From Proteles cristata cristata (Eukaryota > Chordata > Mammalia > Carnivora > Hyaenidae), in the NCBI GenBank assembly GCA_017311185.1, contig JAESUZ010002694.1:1-64000 (forward strand): a stretch of 64,000 nt of DNA, in the 5' to 3' direction. The position numbers were made by a program, and so were the translations under genes. Positions 23,696 to 33,209 of this stretch are shown here, piece by piece. Within the stretch, counting starts at the first letter, position 1; each line of letters begins with the position of its first letter. The notes under the pieces were generated by a model. The model was not told the origin of the DNA, searched no databases, and saw only the letters and a list, made by a program, of their open reading frames with translations.

Positions 23696-24405
23696 GCTAG
23701 TCCTCACGGGTCACCACCCCCCGACGCCCCGCCCCCGAGATGCCACGCCCTAAGGCGCCATGCCCCCCGCCCCTGCTACGCCATGCCCCCACGCCCCACG
23801 CCGCCACACCCAACGCCCCACGACCCACACGATGCCACGCCCCACGCCCCAAAGACCCACGGCCCCATGCCCCATGCCCCAAGCGATGCCACATCGCCAC
23901 GCCCCTTGCCCCCACGCCCTCACGCGATGCCACGCCACACCCAACACCCCACGCCCCACAGGATGCCACGCCCCGCCACGCTCCACGCCCCAAAGACCCA
24001 CGCCCCCACGCCCCATGACCCACGCGACGCCATGCCCCCACACTCCACGTCCCCACGCGACGCCACATTGCTACGCCCCACGCCCCCACGCGATGCCACA
24101 CCGCAACACCCAACGCCCCACGATCCACACGACGGCACCCTCCACGCCCCAAAGACCCACGCCCCCACGCCCCATGACCCACGCGACGCCACGCCCTCAC
24201 GCCCCCACGCTCCACGCGACGCCCTGCCCCCACGCCCCACGCCCCCACGCTCCACGGGACGCCCTGCCCCACGCCTCCACGCTCCACGCGATGCGCTGCC
24301 CCCACGCCCCACGCTCCACGCGACGCCCTACCCCCCGCCCCCCGCCCCCATGCAAAGCCCAGCCCCCACGCCCCACGCCGCCCACGCCCAGGCCGCCCAG
24401 GCCGC
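23696..24405. repeat. C-rich (G-rich on minus strand) GC minisatellite with nested periods
   Basis: About 700 bp made almost wholly of variants of CCACGC, CCCCACGC and GATGCCACGCC. Two levels are visible. A ~130-170 bp unit recurs: caacgccccacga at 23811 and 24111 with a decayed copy at 23942, and aaagacccac at 23851, 23992 and 24151. At the 3' side a shorter 32-40 bp unit beginning gctccacgcgacgccctg recurs at 24209, 24249, 24281 and 24313. CpG is abundant and not decayed. Long frames in all directions, including 372 codons on the minus strand, arise because the array lacks stop codons. Confidence 0.93.
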
Positions 24406-24718
24406 CGCACGTCTGGGAGGAGAGCCCTCTGGGCTGTTGGTTGTGTCCCGGGGAATGGGGATGGGAACAGAGTCCCTACGGTCTCCAGCTGTGGTTCCGC
24501 CTGGTTCTCGCGGAGCCTGGAGGGGCCCCTGGGGGTCCTGGGCGTCCGCAGGCCCCATGGTTTTCGGGACTCGGAGGACCGTGAGGTGGTGAGTCCCATT
24601 ACGGTGTAGCATTCCACGACCGACCTTAGAGCCGTCCTCCGGGCCGGTTCTCCCTCGGGCAGGGCCCTGCGGACCCGCCCTGGACCACCCGCCCCTGGGC
24701 ACCCCAGTCCCGGCTCTT

Positions 24719-24736
24719 GGCGGGCGGGGGCGGGGA
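24719..24736 (+). promoter_or_regulatory. Clustered GC boxes (Sp1/KLF type)
   Basis: The tract ggcgggcgggggcgggga contains overlapping GGGCGG-type boxes, the standard Sp1/KLF element of TATA-less CpG promoters. No TATA box was seen nearby. Confidence 0.6.
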
Positions 24737-24786
24737 CTCCCCTCCGTCCTGGGTTCCAGGGGACGCTGAGTGTTGTCTGTGCAGGG

Positions 24787-24800
24787 CCTGCAGGGGGCGC
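24787..24800 (+). promoter_or_regulatory. CTCF-like site
   Basis: CCTGCAGGGGGCGC matches the CTCF core CCASYAGRKGGCRS at every position but the third (T for A), with the strong AGGGGGCGC half intact. It has the same direction as the site at 23013-23026, about 1.77 kb away across the minisatellite. Confidence 0.6.
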
Positions 24801-24899
24801 TCCTGCTGACGGCACAAATTATGCTCGGGATCCCTCTTAACGTTAACTTCATATGTGCCTTGATAGCTTCCGAAGGAGCCCCCCGCAAAACCTAGTGTT

Positions 24900-25044
24900 T
24901 CTGAAGCCCGGGAGCAGACGCTTTGTGTTGTGAGCAGGAAGGAGGCTCGGTCAGCCAGCGCTCCGGAGGCCGCCGTGGAGCTCCGACGGCAGGAGAGAGG
25001 CTTTGAGTCGGCGCCAAAGGATCCTTTCTGGTGACCATGCGCAG
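24900..25044 (+). other. Candidate 5' exon with splice donor (speculative)
   Basis: A CpG-rich segment downstream of the GC boxes ends in CAG followed by GTATGT (donor between 25044 and 25045), a good match to the mammalian 5' splice site. An ATG at 25037 has A at -3 and is followed by CGCAG, so it could only start two codons and part of a third before the donor. The exon may be entirely noncoding. The start shown is arbitrary because no transcription start is visible. Confidence 0.25.
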
Positions 25045-25050
25045 GTATGT

Positions 25051-25244
25051 GGTGCTTTCGTGCAAGGAAAAGATGTTAAGTTTCAGAACTGGTTTTGTTG
25101 TCGGGACCTAGTCTTCCACGTTATTTTCCTTCAGCCTGCTGAATGACCCTCACTTAGCTCTCTGTCATAAATCACATCAGTTGACTTCCTGTTCTTTGAT
25201 GGCGAATGCAGACGCATGTGCTTCGTTGGTGTAGTCACGCCACC
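25051..25244. other. Unassigned sequence downstream of CpG island
   Basis: CpG density drops abruptly after the candidate donor. No feature was seen. Confidence 0.4.
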
Positions 25245-25430
25245 TTCACCGGAGGACATTTCGTTTAGCCCTCACAGCATCTCTGGGGGTAGACCCTTCT
25301 GTTGCCACTTTGCAGGGGGCGAATGGAGGCCTGCAAACCAGGAAAGTGACCCAAGGTCACAGAGCTGGGGAGGAAGGGGGCGTGAGGGGGACTCTAAGAT
25401 CCATGGGACCCTCTGATTCTACACCTGTAC
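25245..25430 (-). mobile_element. MIR relic
   Basis: Antisense MIR text: 'gtttagccctcacagcatct', 'ggcctgcaaaccaggaaag' and 'gacccaaggtcacagagctg'. Confidence 0.7.
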
Positions 25431-25879
25431 CCGCTGCCTCCTCACCAGGCACTTTCTCGGTGTCGGGATGTAAGAGTTCAGGGTCAGCCTGGTTAGAACC
25501 TCTGAGACTTTTTGTAGCCAGAGGTAGTTTCATGCTAGAGTAAAATAAAAGCCTGTATTACCTTCCTTTTGAGAATGTTCACTTAGTGCTCAAGGCAGGA
25601 GATAGTGTCGGCCTCATGTTCAGGACCGCTTTCCATGAAGGAGCCTACCTTGAACAACACCGGAAACATGCCCAACTGTGCCTCCCCCCAACAGCCAACA
25701 TTCTTTTAATATTTATATTAAATGTATACACGCATAATATGTGTTATATGTATTATATATACACATAAATCCTTTCTGTGCAAATGCAAACAGACTTGTC
25801 TTAGCTTAATCATTTCATGCTATTTTGAGACCTAGTTCCAAACCGTAAATGATCTAACATATGAGACCTTCAATACATT
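25431..25879. other. Unassigned sequence
   Basis: No gene is recognised. The 25700-25770 part is TA-rich with short TATA runs. Confidence 0.4.
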
Positions 25880-26150
25880 CATCATTATTTCACTCATTCA
25901 CAAATACTTACTATATTATGTCCCCTAGGACATATATCCTGTCTTCTAGGTAATGGAGATATGGCAGTAAACACAGGCAACGGCACTGTTCTCCTGTAGC
26001 TTATGTTCTAGTGAGGAAAACAGAAAATAATCAGTAAATGTATGTGTCATAAAGCTACTCTAAGGCAATGAAGGAAAACAGATATAGGAAGGATGTGGAA
26101 GCCTCTGGGAGCTGGGTGTCATTTTAGCTGAGGTGTTTACTGGGCTGGTA
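25880..26150 (-). mobile_element. L2 3'-end relic
   Basis: 'cacaaatacttactatattatg', 'atggcagtaaacacaggcaa' and 'gtagcttatgttctagtgag' in outline follow the reverse complement of the L2 3' end, with a weak continuation into internal L2 sequence. Confidence 0.6.
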
Positions 26151-26179
26151 TTGGCATAGAGACTCACATGAATTGGGAC

Positions 26180-26282
26180 ATATAAATAAATGCTAATAAA
26201 TGTAAGTAACTAAATAATAAATACAATATATAATATAAGTGTAAATATAAATATAAATGTAAATAAATAATTATAAATGTTA
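26180..26282 (+). repeat. AT-rich simple repeat (TAAA/TATAAATG)
   Basis: Interrupted runs of taaa, tataaa and aataaatg dominate. This is low-complexity sequence with no other signal. Confidence 0.8.
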
Positions 26283-26514
26283 TTATCTCTGCTTTGCTTT
26301 GTACTTGTCAGAAGCATCTTGCATCTGTCATAAAACCTTATCACTCTTGATGGTGATCTTCCTTCCCAGCCATTTATTAAGCTCAATGCCATGTTTTCTC
26401 TATCATTGAATCTCTGTAATATTTGGTTTATTATATCTGCAAGTGGGGTAGTACCTCCTGAGCCTGCCTCTCAGAGTATTTGATCAGATGAGAAAATGTA
26501 TACGAGATGGTTTT

Positions 26515-26712
26515 AGAGGTCTTTGGGTAGTGCAGTAGGTTAAGAGTCCGACTTCCCCTCAGATCATGATCTCACAGTTCATGGGTTCAAGCCCCACGTC
26601 AGGTTCTGTGCTGACAGCTCAGAGTCTGGAGCCTGCTTCGATTCTGTCTCCCTCTCTCTCTGCCCCTCCCCCACTCGTGCTCTCTCTCTCCTTCAAACAT
26701 TAAAAAAAAAAC
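26515..26712 (+). mobile_element. SINEC-type SINE
   Basis: Plus-strand copy with a mutated head ('gtagtgcagtaggttaag'), 'cagatcatgatctcacag' and 'gggttcaagccccacg', CT-rich body and A-tail. Flanks 26496-26514 and 26713-26731 (atgtatacgagatggtttt and atgtatgcaatatggtttt) match at 16 of 19. Confidence 0.93.
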
Positions 26713-26731
26713 ATGTATGCAATATGGTTTT

Positions 26732-27388
26732 GAAATCTTGAACATAGGGTATACTCCTGGAGAGAACTATCTTTTAGGAATCTGCCTTTTCAATTGACCC
26801 TAACTTATCTTTTATTTGTTTTTTGTAGTGGTAGGCCACCTGGGGCTGAGTAAGCTTGCCGTGTTCATAGTTCATCAGTTTAGAGTCTAGATTTTGGTGA
26901 ACGAAGTTCATCTCACGTGTCTGCTTTGATGATTGGCAGTGACTCCCAAGGCACTTTTGTGCACTAATGCATTCCCACCGTGTAGCACGCCATCACAGAC
27001 ACTTGAATATGCTTAAGTTGTCCGCTGCTCTTTATTCTCCGTGCACTGTTTGTACTGGGCTGGAGGGAATAATGTTTTGATGTAGTTATTCTACCTGCTG
27101 TTGCCAAGCAAGAGACATCTGGTAGTTGTGAGCCAGATAACGGCTGAATCTTTAGACCGTAGTAACCTGTCCAGAGCTGGCGGAAATTATTGTCTCTGTC
27201 TTCCTGTTACTGGTCTAGCTGCTGCAATCAGTCCTCTGTTCGAATACGGATTTTCTCGGTATCTCCACAACTCCTCCGGAGACCTTTGCTTCCTCTTGGA
27301 AGTGGACTGACAAGTGCCAGATGCTTCCTCTTACCTTCCTTCATAATTGTGGCCCAGGTCCTTCCTCATGTGGTCTTATGTACTCTTA
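26732..27388. other. Unassigned sequence
   Basis: No feature was recognised. Frames at 27101-27426 overlap the next SINE and have no domain. Confidence 0.45.
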
Positions 27389-27398
27389 AAAGACAGGA

Positions 27399-27618
27399 GG
27401 GGCACCTGGGTGGCTCAGTCAGTTAAGCATATGACTTTGGCTCAGATCATGATCTCATGGTTCATGGGTTTGAGCCCCACGTCGGGCTCTGTGCTAACAG
27501 AGTCTGGAGCCTACTTTGGATTTTGTGTCTCCCTCTCTCTCTGACTCTCCCCTGCTTATGCTCTGTCTCTCTCTCTCTCTCTCTCTCAAAAGAATAAATA
27601 AGCATTAAAAAAAAAAAA
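27399..27618 (+). mobile_element. SINEC-type SINE, near-consensus
   Basis: Plus-strand copy beginning 'ggggcacctgggtggctcag', with 'gtttgagccccacgtcggg', a (CT)n run and tail 'gaataaataagcattaaa'. Flanks 'aagacaggag' and 'aagatgggag' match at 9 of 10. Confidence 0.94.
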
Positions 27619-27629
27619 GATGGGAGCCT

Positions 27630-28465
27630 CAGGCACAGAAAACTTTCAGAACAACATCTGTATAGAAATTTTGAGGCCCTCCAGAATAGGGTAAAACATA
27701 CACATCAGGTAGTTAAAAATGGAAGAATTGATTTGGATTATAGCTAAAATATCAAAAGTCTTTTTATGCCAGAAAAAAAAATATTTGCAGACTTTAAACC
27801 AGAAGATCATACGATAATGAGAATTTTAACCACAGGGCAAGTGATGGTTTTTTAATTCTGCCCTGAAGTTCAGCTCTACAGGACATGTTTAAGACGGCCA
27901 GGGGAAGTCTGTCCTTCTAAGCAAATTTAAGAAGAAACTAATTTGTGCCTGTGCATATTTTACCCAAGTTTATGGATTTGGAATTTAAAGTATTAAATAG
28001 CAAGCTAATTGCATAAAGAAAAGGAAGCAGGTGACTGTGTGGAGGGCGTCCTGGAGTCTGAATAATAAAGCCTGTTGTAGATGATCAAGGTCAAGGGGAA
28101 GTAGGACCCTCAGGGACCAGCCTGCACAGCACAGAGGACTCACCTTGGGTTATTTGTATTAACAGGTTAACTTTATCGTCCCTTGACATTACAACATCTT
28201 TCTCCAGAGTTTTGGATCTTTATATAGTGACTTGTCTTTACACTATATTTGATCTTAAAAGCTCCCTGAGGTCTTGACTTGAAGTCAATGAACACTTGAA
28301 ATGTTTCTCTGTTTCTCAGTGCTGCATTTGGGGTAATTGATTCAGGTCTGTCTTTCAAATCACAAACTCGCTCTTTGGAATTGTCTAACTTACCCTTTGA
28401 CTATTTTATTACTTTCTAAATTTTATAACAGTTTTCCATTTCTAGAAGTTCCTTTGGTTCTTTTT
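27630..28465. other. Unassigned AT-rich sequence
   Basis: No feature was recognised between two SINEs. Confidence 0.45.
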
Positions 28466-28482
28466 AAAGTTTACTTCTTCTT

Positions 28483-28710
28483 TGGGGTGCCTGGGTGGCT
28501 CATTCGGTTGGGTATCCGACTTCGGCTCAGGTCATGATCTCGCAGTCTGTGGGTTCGAGGCCCGTGTCAGGCTCTGTGATGACAGCTAGCTCAGAGCCTG
28601 GAGCCTGTTTCAGATTCTGTGTCTCCCTCTCTCTCTGACCCTCCCTTGCTCATGCTGTCTCTTTCTCTCAGAAGTAAATAAAACATTAAAAAATTAATTA
28701 ATTAAAAAAT
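28483..28710 (+). mobile_element. SINEC-type SINE, full length
   Basis: Plus-strand copy with 'ggggtgcctgggtggctcat', 'gtgggttcgaggcccgtg', the long 'cagagcctggagcctgtttc' middle and an A/T-rich tail. Flanks 'agtttacttctt' (28468) and 'aattttacttct' (28712) suggest a decayed duplication. It has an extra 'gctagctc' in the middle. Confidence 0.94.
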
Positions 28711-28726
28711 AAATTTTACTTCTTTT

Positions 28727-29402
28727 TTCATAATGATCTGCCTATCTTTGGGGTTGGTCCTTTCCTCTTTCCTTGGGCATGTTCAGCCTAGTACATGTTA
28801 CCACTCTTCCTTTGAGCGAGTAATCTCTCTGAGGTCCCATTGGCTGGTCAGCTGTCATTTTGGGCCAGTTTCCTCTCATGCTTTGTGTTTCTGTGTGTGA
28901 GCTCATCTTCAGTGGGAGTTGTTTTCTTTCATAGTTTCCTTGGACTGGGATTTCAATGCTGACTGTTTTTTACACTAGGTTTTCCCTTAGGTTTTCATTC
29001 CAAATGCGTAGTAGGAATGTGAGCCTCACAGTACAAACATGGCAGGCTAGAGGTTCTGTGTACTTTATAATCCCTCTATTTACCTGCAGCTCAGAAGGGG
29101 AGGCAGCCTTCAAATCAAACCTTGGAGAAATTGGGCAGAGGTTTTTTAAGTTTCTGTTCTAGCTGAGACAGTCTTCCACCGTGGCTCCTATTTTTACAGG
29201 AAGTACAAGTCTAGTTTTCCACCAAACATGGCCTCAAAACTAGCTGAAGATTGGGTGCTAAACCCCAGTCCATCACATATACTCAGGTCCCTCCAGATTC
29301 CTGCAACTCCGTCTCATACACTCCACTGTGCTCTGCACTTCCTATTTTCTGCCACAAAGTCCCCTTTCTTGCTTTTGAATTTGACATGGGATTTGAAGGT
29401 TT
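28727..29402. other. Unassigned sequence
   Basis: No feature was recognised. Frames up to 116 codons at 29228-29578 run into the GA repeat. Confidence 0.4.
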
Positions 29403-29465
29403 ATTTTTTTTTTTTTAAGTTTGAGGGAGAGAGAGAGAGAAAGAGGAGAGAGAGGGAGGGAGAAT
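29403..29465 (-). mobile_element. Possible tail-end SINE fragment / T-run plus (GA)n
   Basis: A T-run is followed by 'aagtttgaggg' and a GA array, the order of a minus-strand SINE tail, but the tRNA-related head is missing. It could be a 5'-truncated SINE or a simple repeat. Confidence 0.4.
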
Positions 29466-30012
29466 GTGATTGTAATGAGCTTGATTTCAGATGGTTTACC
29501 AACCAGAAAGCTGTAACCCAGAAAGGGAAGCAGCACCTCACTGGTACTAAATCAGGTGGGCTGTTGTCCCCTGAATGAAGGAGGATGCATTTTTAAAAGA
29601 AGTAGTGCTCACACCAATGCATCACATGAAAACCAGGTCCTCGTTGACTGGAACAGACTATCACAGTCTCAGCCTTCAGGGACAAATGTCCGTGGCTGTA
29701 CGCACCTCTTCTAACACCAGTTCTTTTCTGTTTCTCTGCGCAGTGGGGTTGTGGGTCTCAGCACTCACAAGTAGTCCAGCCAGGGTTAGTCACAGCTCTT
29801 TTCTGCATGCTCACCCTGTCCATCTTTGCCGGCTGAATTCTACACATCTCAACTCGGACAGGGTTCCCACTTTTGCGCAGCTTGAAAGATGAGGTCTGAA
29901 CTGGCTGCTTGTGGTATCCGGGAACATCTGAAAATCTGAAAAAGTAATCACTGAAACCAAAGAGGGAACGGATGGCAGGAATTTAACGGACTGGGACGGG
30001 TATGGGATGACT

Positions 30013-30060
30013 TTAAATACAGCAAAGCTTAAATACAGCAGAGCTTAAATACAGCAAAGT
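30013..30060 (+). repeat. Three-unit 16-bp tandem repeat
   Basis: ttaaatacagcaaagc, ttaaatacagcagagc and ttaaatacagcaaagt lie head to tail. A fourth copy, ttaaatacagcaaagg, lies at 30620-30635. The phrase ggtatgggatg precedes the array (29999) and follows the distant copy (30634). Confidence 0.95.
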
Positions 30061-30489
30061 CAGGAGTTACAGGGCAGCGGTTCTAAATGGAGGTACAATT
30101 TGTATGGTGATGCTTGTCTCATGGACAGTCTTTCACGGTGGTCTTCAAGGTAAGTTTCTGAAGGATGCTTTATTTACTTGATCATAGATAATAGGCAGTG
30201 CTTATTTGTAGATAGGTTAGCTAGTTGAGAAAACAGATTATTTTTCTATAAACATTCAAAAAGAAAATATTATTGAAGCACATGTCTTGAAATCACGATA
30301 ATTGAAATGTTTTACTTTTTTCAGAAAGGCCAAAACCATTTTTAAATATTAGGTTAGTTTCCTCAAGTCAGGTTTTAGGCTTTCTGTTTGAGGTCATTGT
30401 GGATTTCAGACTCAGTCTGGTTAATAGACATAGAGGCAGCGACAGAGACCGGTATGACTAATTGCACCTCATTCTACCATGAAGGGATC

Positions 30490-30514
30490 TTTTTTTTTTT
30501 TTTTTTTTTTTTTT
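30490..30514 (+). repeat. T25 homopolymer
   Basis: An uninterrupted run of 25 T. It could be the A-tail of a minus-strand retrocopy, but the sequence to its right matches no SINE or L1 that I recognise and no flanking duplication was found. Confidence 0.9.
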
Positions 30515-30785
30515 AGCTTCTTGCTCTTTCGGGCTCCCAGGCGGTGCCAGGGAGGCAAAGCATTTGAGGTCAAAAACCATTTTGTCAGGCTAATAGAAAT
30601 GATTTCCTCAAAAACTTCCTTAAATACAGCAAAGGTATGGGATGGAGGGAATGTTTGTAAAACGAGAGAGAGATTTCCTCACGGGAAATTGCTTGGGAAA
30701 GTTGGATGAAGTGATCACTTATTATCATCTGGTCACCTAGGATTTGATTAATGAGAACCTCAAGGAGTAAAGTTTTAAAGAGTAA

Positions 30786-30977
30786 CAGGGGCACCTGGGT
30801 GGCTCATTTGGTTAAATTTTGACTCTCGATTTTGGCTCAGGGTGTGATGTTACAGTTCATGGGTTTGAGCCCCACATCGGGTTCTGTGCTGACAGTGGGG
30901 AGCCTGGTTGGGGTTCTCTTTCTCCCTCTTTCTCTACCCCTCCCCTGCTTGCTCATTCACTCTCAAAAATAAATAAA
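30786..30977 (+). mobile_element. SINEC-type SINE
   Basis: Plus-strand copy with 'ggggcacctgggtggctcat', 'gggtttgagccccacatc' and tail 'aaaaataaataaataaag'. The flank taaagagtaa is repeated exactly at 30776-30785 and 30978-30987. Confidence 0.95.
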
Positions 30978-30987
30978 TAAAGAGTAA

Positions 30988-31464
30988 TAATATAAAATAG
31001 CATGTTCTCTAAGTATCATCAGTGAACAATTCTTCACTTTGCTTTATTCTTACATCCCTTCCTTCCTGAAAAAGTTGGTGGATATGAAGTCCAGAAACTC
31101 CTTATGGGAAAGTATTATGTGGCTATAAATATTGAAGTAATAAACACGTTAACACAGGCATGGAGAAAATGGCTCTTCTGAAAAATAAACTGAGATCAAC
31201 ATTTGTTAAGTGAAGTCGAAAATAAAAACATTAGAATGTATATCAGCACATTTGCATCAATTAATTTTGTTTTACAAGATGTGCATAAAGCAGTTTTGTG
31301 TTTATTTTATAAAAAATCTTTCCTGCAGCTTCACGTTTTATGAGCTAGCCCTTGGTCCTCTCTTTGTAGGCGTAAGAATGCAATTATGGAAGATGTGAGA
31401 AATGTCATAGAAAATAAATACAGTACATTGTGCTTAATTTATATTAATTGACATGAATCAACTA
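30988..31464. other. Unassigned AT-rich sequence
   Basis: No feature was recognised. Confidence 0.45.
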
Positions 31465-31560
31465 TAGGCATTTTATTGGATATGTGCTAGTCCCATGCTT
31501 TGGGGGATAAGAATGGAATGTAAGATACAGTTCTCGTTCAGAGGTGCTGCAGCTTAGTCA
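31465..31560 (-). mobile_element. L2 3'-end relic (short)
   Basis: 'gatatgtgctagtcccatgc', 'gggggataagaatgga' and 'agatacagttctcgttcaga' follow the reverse complement of the L2 3' end. Confidence 0.4.
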
Positions 31561-32115
31561 TGCTTATGAAACTCAGTGTCTGTGAATACGGAGAATCACT
31601 GAGAACGAGTTGGCAGCCCTGACCTGGAGTCTTGGTGGGCTCCAAAGCCGGGAACAGTCTCCTTGAGCTGGGGTCCCCGTGGGTCGCTCCTCCAAGGGTG
31701 TGTGCACGTGGGTTCTGTCTCTCCTCCAAAGGGAAGGGAAGTCTTTCCTTTCTAGGGCTGAATCTTCCTTTCTCTCCTTCAGAAGGCAAGAGAGTAATTC
31801 GTTAGAACCTTGTAGAAGCTTGGGAAGGCAGAGCAGAAGAGGAGGCAGGAAGAGGATGCTGTGATCAGGCATTTCTGTGCACCTGTAGATGCTCTAACTT
31901 TATCAGGTCTAAGAGGGTGAGAACAGCAAGTAAATGTGTCATTATCTTAGAGTAAATATAAAATTGTAATGTAAACAAAATGCTGTGACCAATCAGAGGA
32001 TGCACAGGTCTTCAGTCAAGACTCCTTGGATTCCTGATGGTATATTTGATATTCCAAATGGTATATTTGATCTCTCCATTGTTGCTTTTGAGTTTTGTTC
32101 AAAGCATCTTTTTTG
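31561..32115. other. Unassigned sequence
   Basis: No feature was recognised. Three overlapping frames (61-99 codons) at 31538-31872 are on opposite strands and show no domain. A local direct repeat of 'tggtatatttgat' lies near 32038 and 32058. Confidence 0.45.
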
Positions 32116-32308
32116 CGAGAGGCCTGAGTGGCTCAGTCGCTTGAGTGCCTGATTATTGATTTCTGCTCATGTCATGATCCCGGGGTTGTGGGACCGAGCC
32201 CTGTGTCAGGCTCTGTGCTGAATGTGTAGCCTGCTTGGGATTCTCTTTCCTCTTCTGCCCCTTGTTCTCCTTCATTCTGTCTTTCTCTCAAAATAAACAT
32301 TAAAAAGT
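32116..32308 (+). mobile_element. SINEC-type SINE (diverged)
   Basis: Plus-strand copy with 'ggcctgagtggctcagtcgc', 'catgtcatgatcccgggg', 'gtcaggctctgtgctg' and tail 'aaaataaacattaaaaag'. No clear flanking duplication remains. Confidence 0.88.
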
Positions 32309-32469
32309 TTCTTCTTCTTTTAAATCTGCTTCATAATACTGTGTGTGTTTTTTTCAAAAGTAAGGCAATATGTTTTGGGCCCAGTTTGAAACCAATGGTC
32401 ACAAATTTGAGATCTGAATTTATAATGGTATATTTTTTATTTATATGGCTTTTTACGGATGACTAATTT
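32309..32469. other. Unassigned sequence
   Basis: Short AT-rich gap. No feature was seen. Confidence 0.4.
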
Positions 32470-32990
32470 GTCATTTGACAGAGTCTTTGAGCTCCTACCA
32501 GGTGCCAGACATTAAGGCATTAGGGACATAATGGAGAAGAAAGATGGAGTGGTAAATAATACACAGTCTGTTTTCATGGGGCATATATTGTGATTAATGA
32601 GAGCAGAAAGGAGGAAAATAAATGAAAAGCAAAAGAAACCAAATAAATGAGAATTCAGGTGGTGGCATGTGGTATAAAGATGAAGTGGGGCGACGGGTCA
32701 AGAGGAAGGTGAAGGGCCCAGAAAGAGCTCCTTTAGAGAGAGGGAGCAAGAAGGCTTCTGAGACCAGAGCCCTGAGATTGGGCTGGCTGCAAGGGCTGGA
32801 AGAACATTCGGGCAGAGGGAATGAGAGAGTGACCATGAACTTGGCTTGCTGGGGGCCTGTGCGGAGGGCCCTGTGTGGCTGCAGTGTGGTGACTGAAGAG
32901 GGAAGTGCAGGAGACACAGTGGGGGGCAGGGGGGCAGCATGGACTAGACCACTGGGGCAAGTTTTTTATTGTTGAGTTTCATGTATGAAG
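32470..32990 (-). mobile_element. L2 relic, long
   Basis: Antisense L2 text extends about 500 bp: 'gctcctaccaggtgccagac', 'ttagggacataatggagaag', 'gaagaacattcgggcagagg' and 'ctgtgcggagggccctgtg', in the order of the L2 3' end read backwards. It is the longest L2 relic in the window. Frames of 107-117 codons here are inside the relic. Confidence 0.6.
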
Positions 32991-33023
32991 TCAAAGTGTT
33001 GAAGGGTGTGACTAGGAAAGCAA

Positions 33024-33209
33024 AAGTGTTTATTTTTGAGGGAGAGAGGAGAGAGAGCATGAGCAGGGGAGAGGAAGAGAGAGTCCCAAGCAGGCTCTGC
33101 ACTGTCAGCACGGAGCCTGATGTGGGGCTTGATCTCGTGGACCATGAAATCACGAACTGAGCCAAAACCAAGAGTGGGCGTTTAACCAACTGAGCCAACC
33201 AGGCGCTCC
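33024..33209 (-). mobile_element. SINEC-type SINE
   Basis: Minus-strand copy lacking a long T-tail: 'agtgtttatttttgaggg', 'agtcccaagcaggctctgc', 'gtcagcacggagcctgatg' and head 'ctgagccaaccaggcgctcc'. The 198-codon minus-strand frame at 32944-33540 runs through it and is not a gene. Confidence 0.9.

Larger units (their letters stand above)
22840..25050 (+). promoter_or_regulatory. CpG-rich island with promoter-like features
   Basis: This is the only strongly CpG-rich stretch in the window. Parts in order: a CpG-dense shelf (22840-23150) with a CTCF-consensus match, a SINE (23151-23343), a CpG-rich stretch (23344-23695), the C-rich minisatellite (23696-24405), GC boxes at 24719-24736 (ggcgggcgggggcgggga), a CTCF-like site at 24787-24800, and a purine/CpG-rich segment (24900-25044) ending in a splice-donor match. 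CpG islands usually mark promoters of genes or long noncoding RNAs; direction is inferred from the GC boxes and donor. No coding exon can be identified. Simple retention of an unmethylated minisatellite is an alternative. Confidence 0.55.
29466..30775. other. Unassigned sequence with local duplications
   Basis: Unique-looking sequence holding a three-unit 16-bp tandem repeat (30013-30060), a related copy at 30620-30635, and a 25-base T run (30490-30514). No coding signal was seen. Confidence 0.45.

Noticed and set aside
23697..24815. 372-codon minus-strand open frame rich in Gly, Arg, Trp, Ala and Val, plus 269-274-codon frames on the plus strand
   Set aside because: All lie in the GC minisatellite, where the repeat units lack stop codons in every frame. 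The composition follows the repeat, several frames are open at once, and no domain is seen.
25305..25322. CTTTGCAGGGGGCG as a CTCF site
   Set aside because: The left half of the core is missing and it lies inside a MIR relic.
27397..27480. tRNA-like sequence with A-box and B-box, repeated many times in the window
   Set aside because: These are heads of tRNA-Lys-derived SINEs, not tRNA genes: they lack a proper acceptor stem and continue into SINE bodies.
30490..30620. Poly-T followed by sequence that could be a minus-strand processed pseudogene
   Set aside because: No gene-like reverse complement was recognised and no flanking duplication was found, so only the T25 tract is reported.
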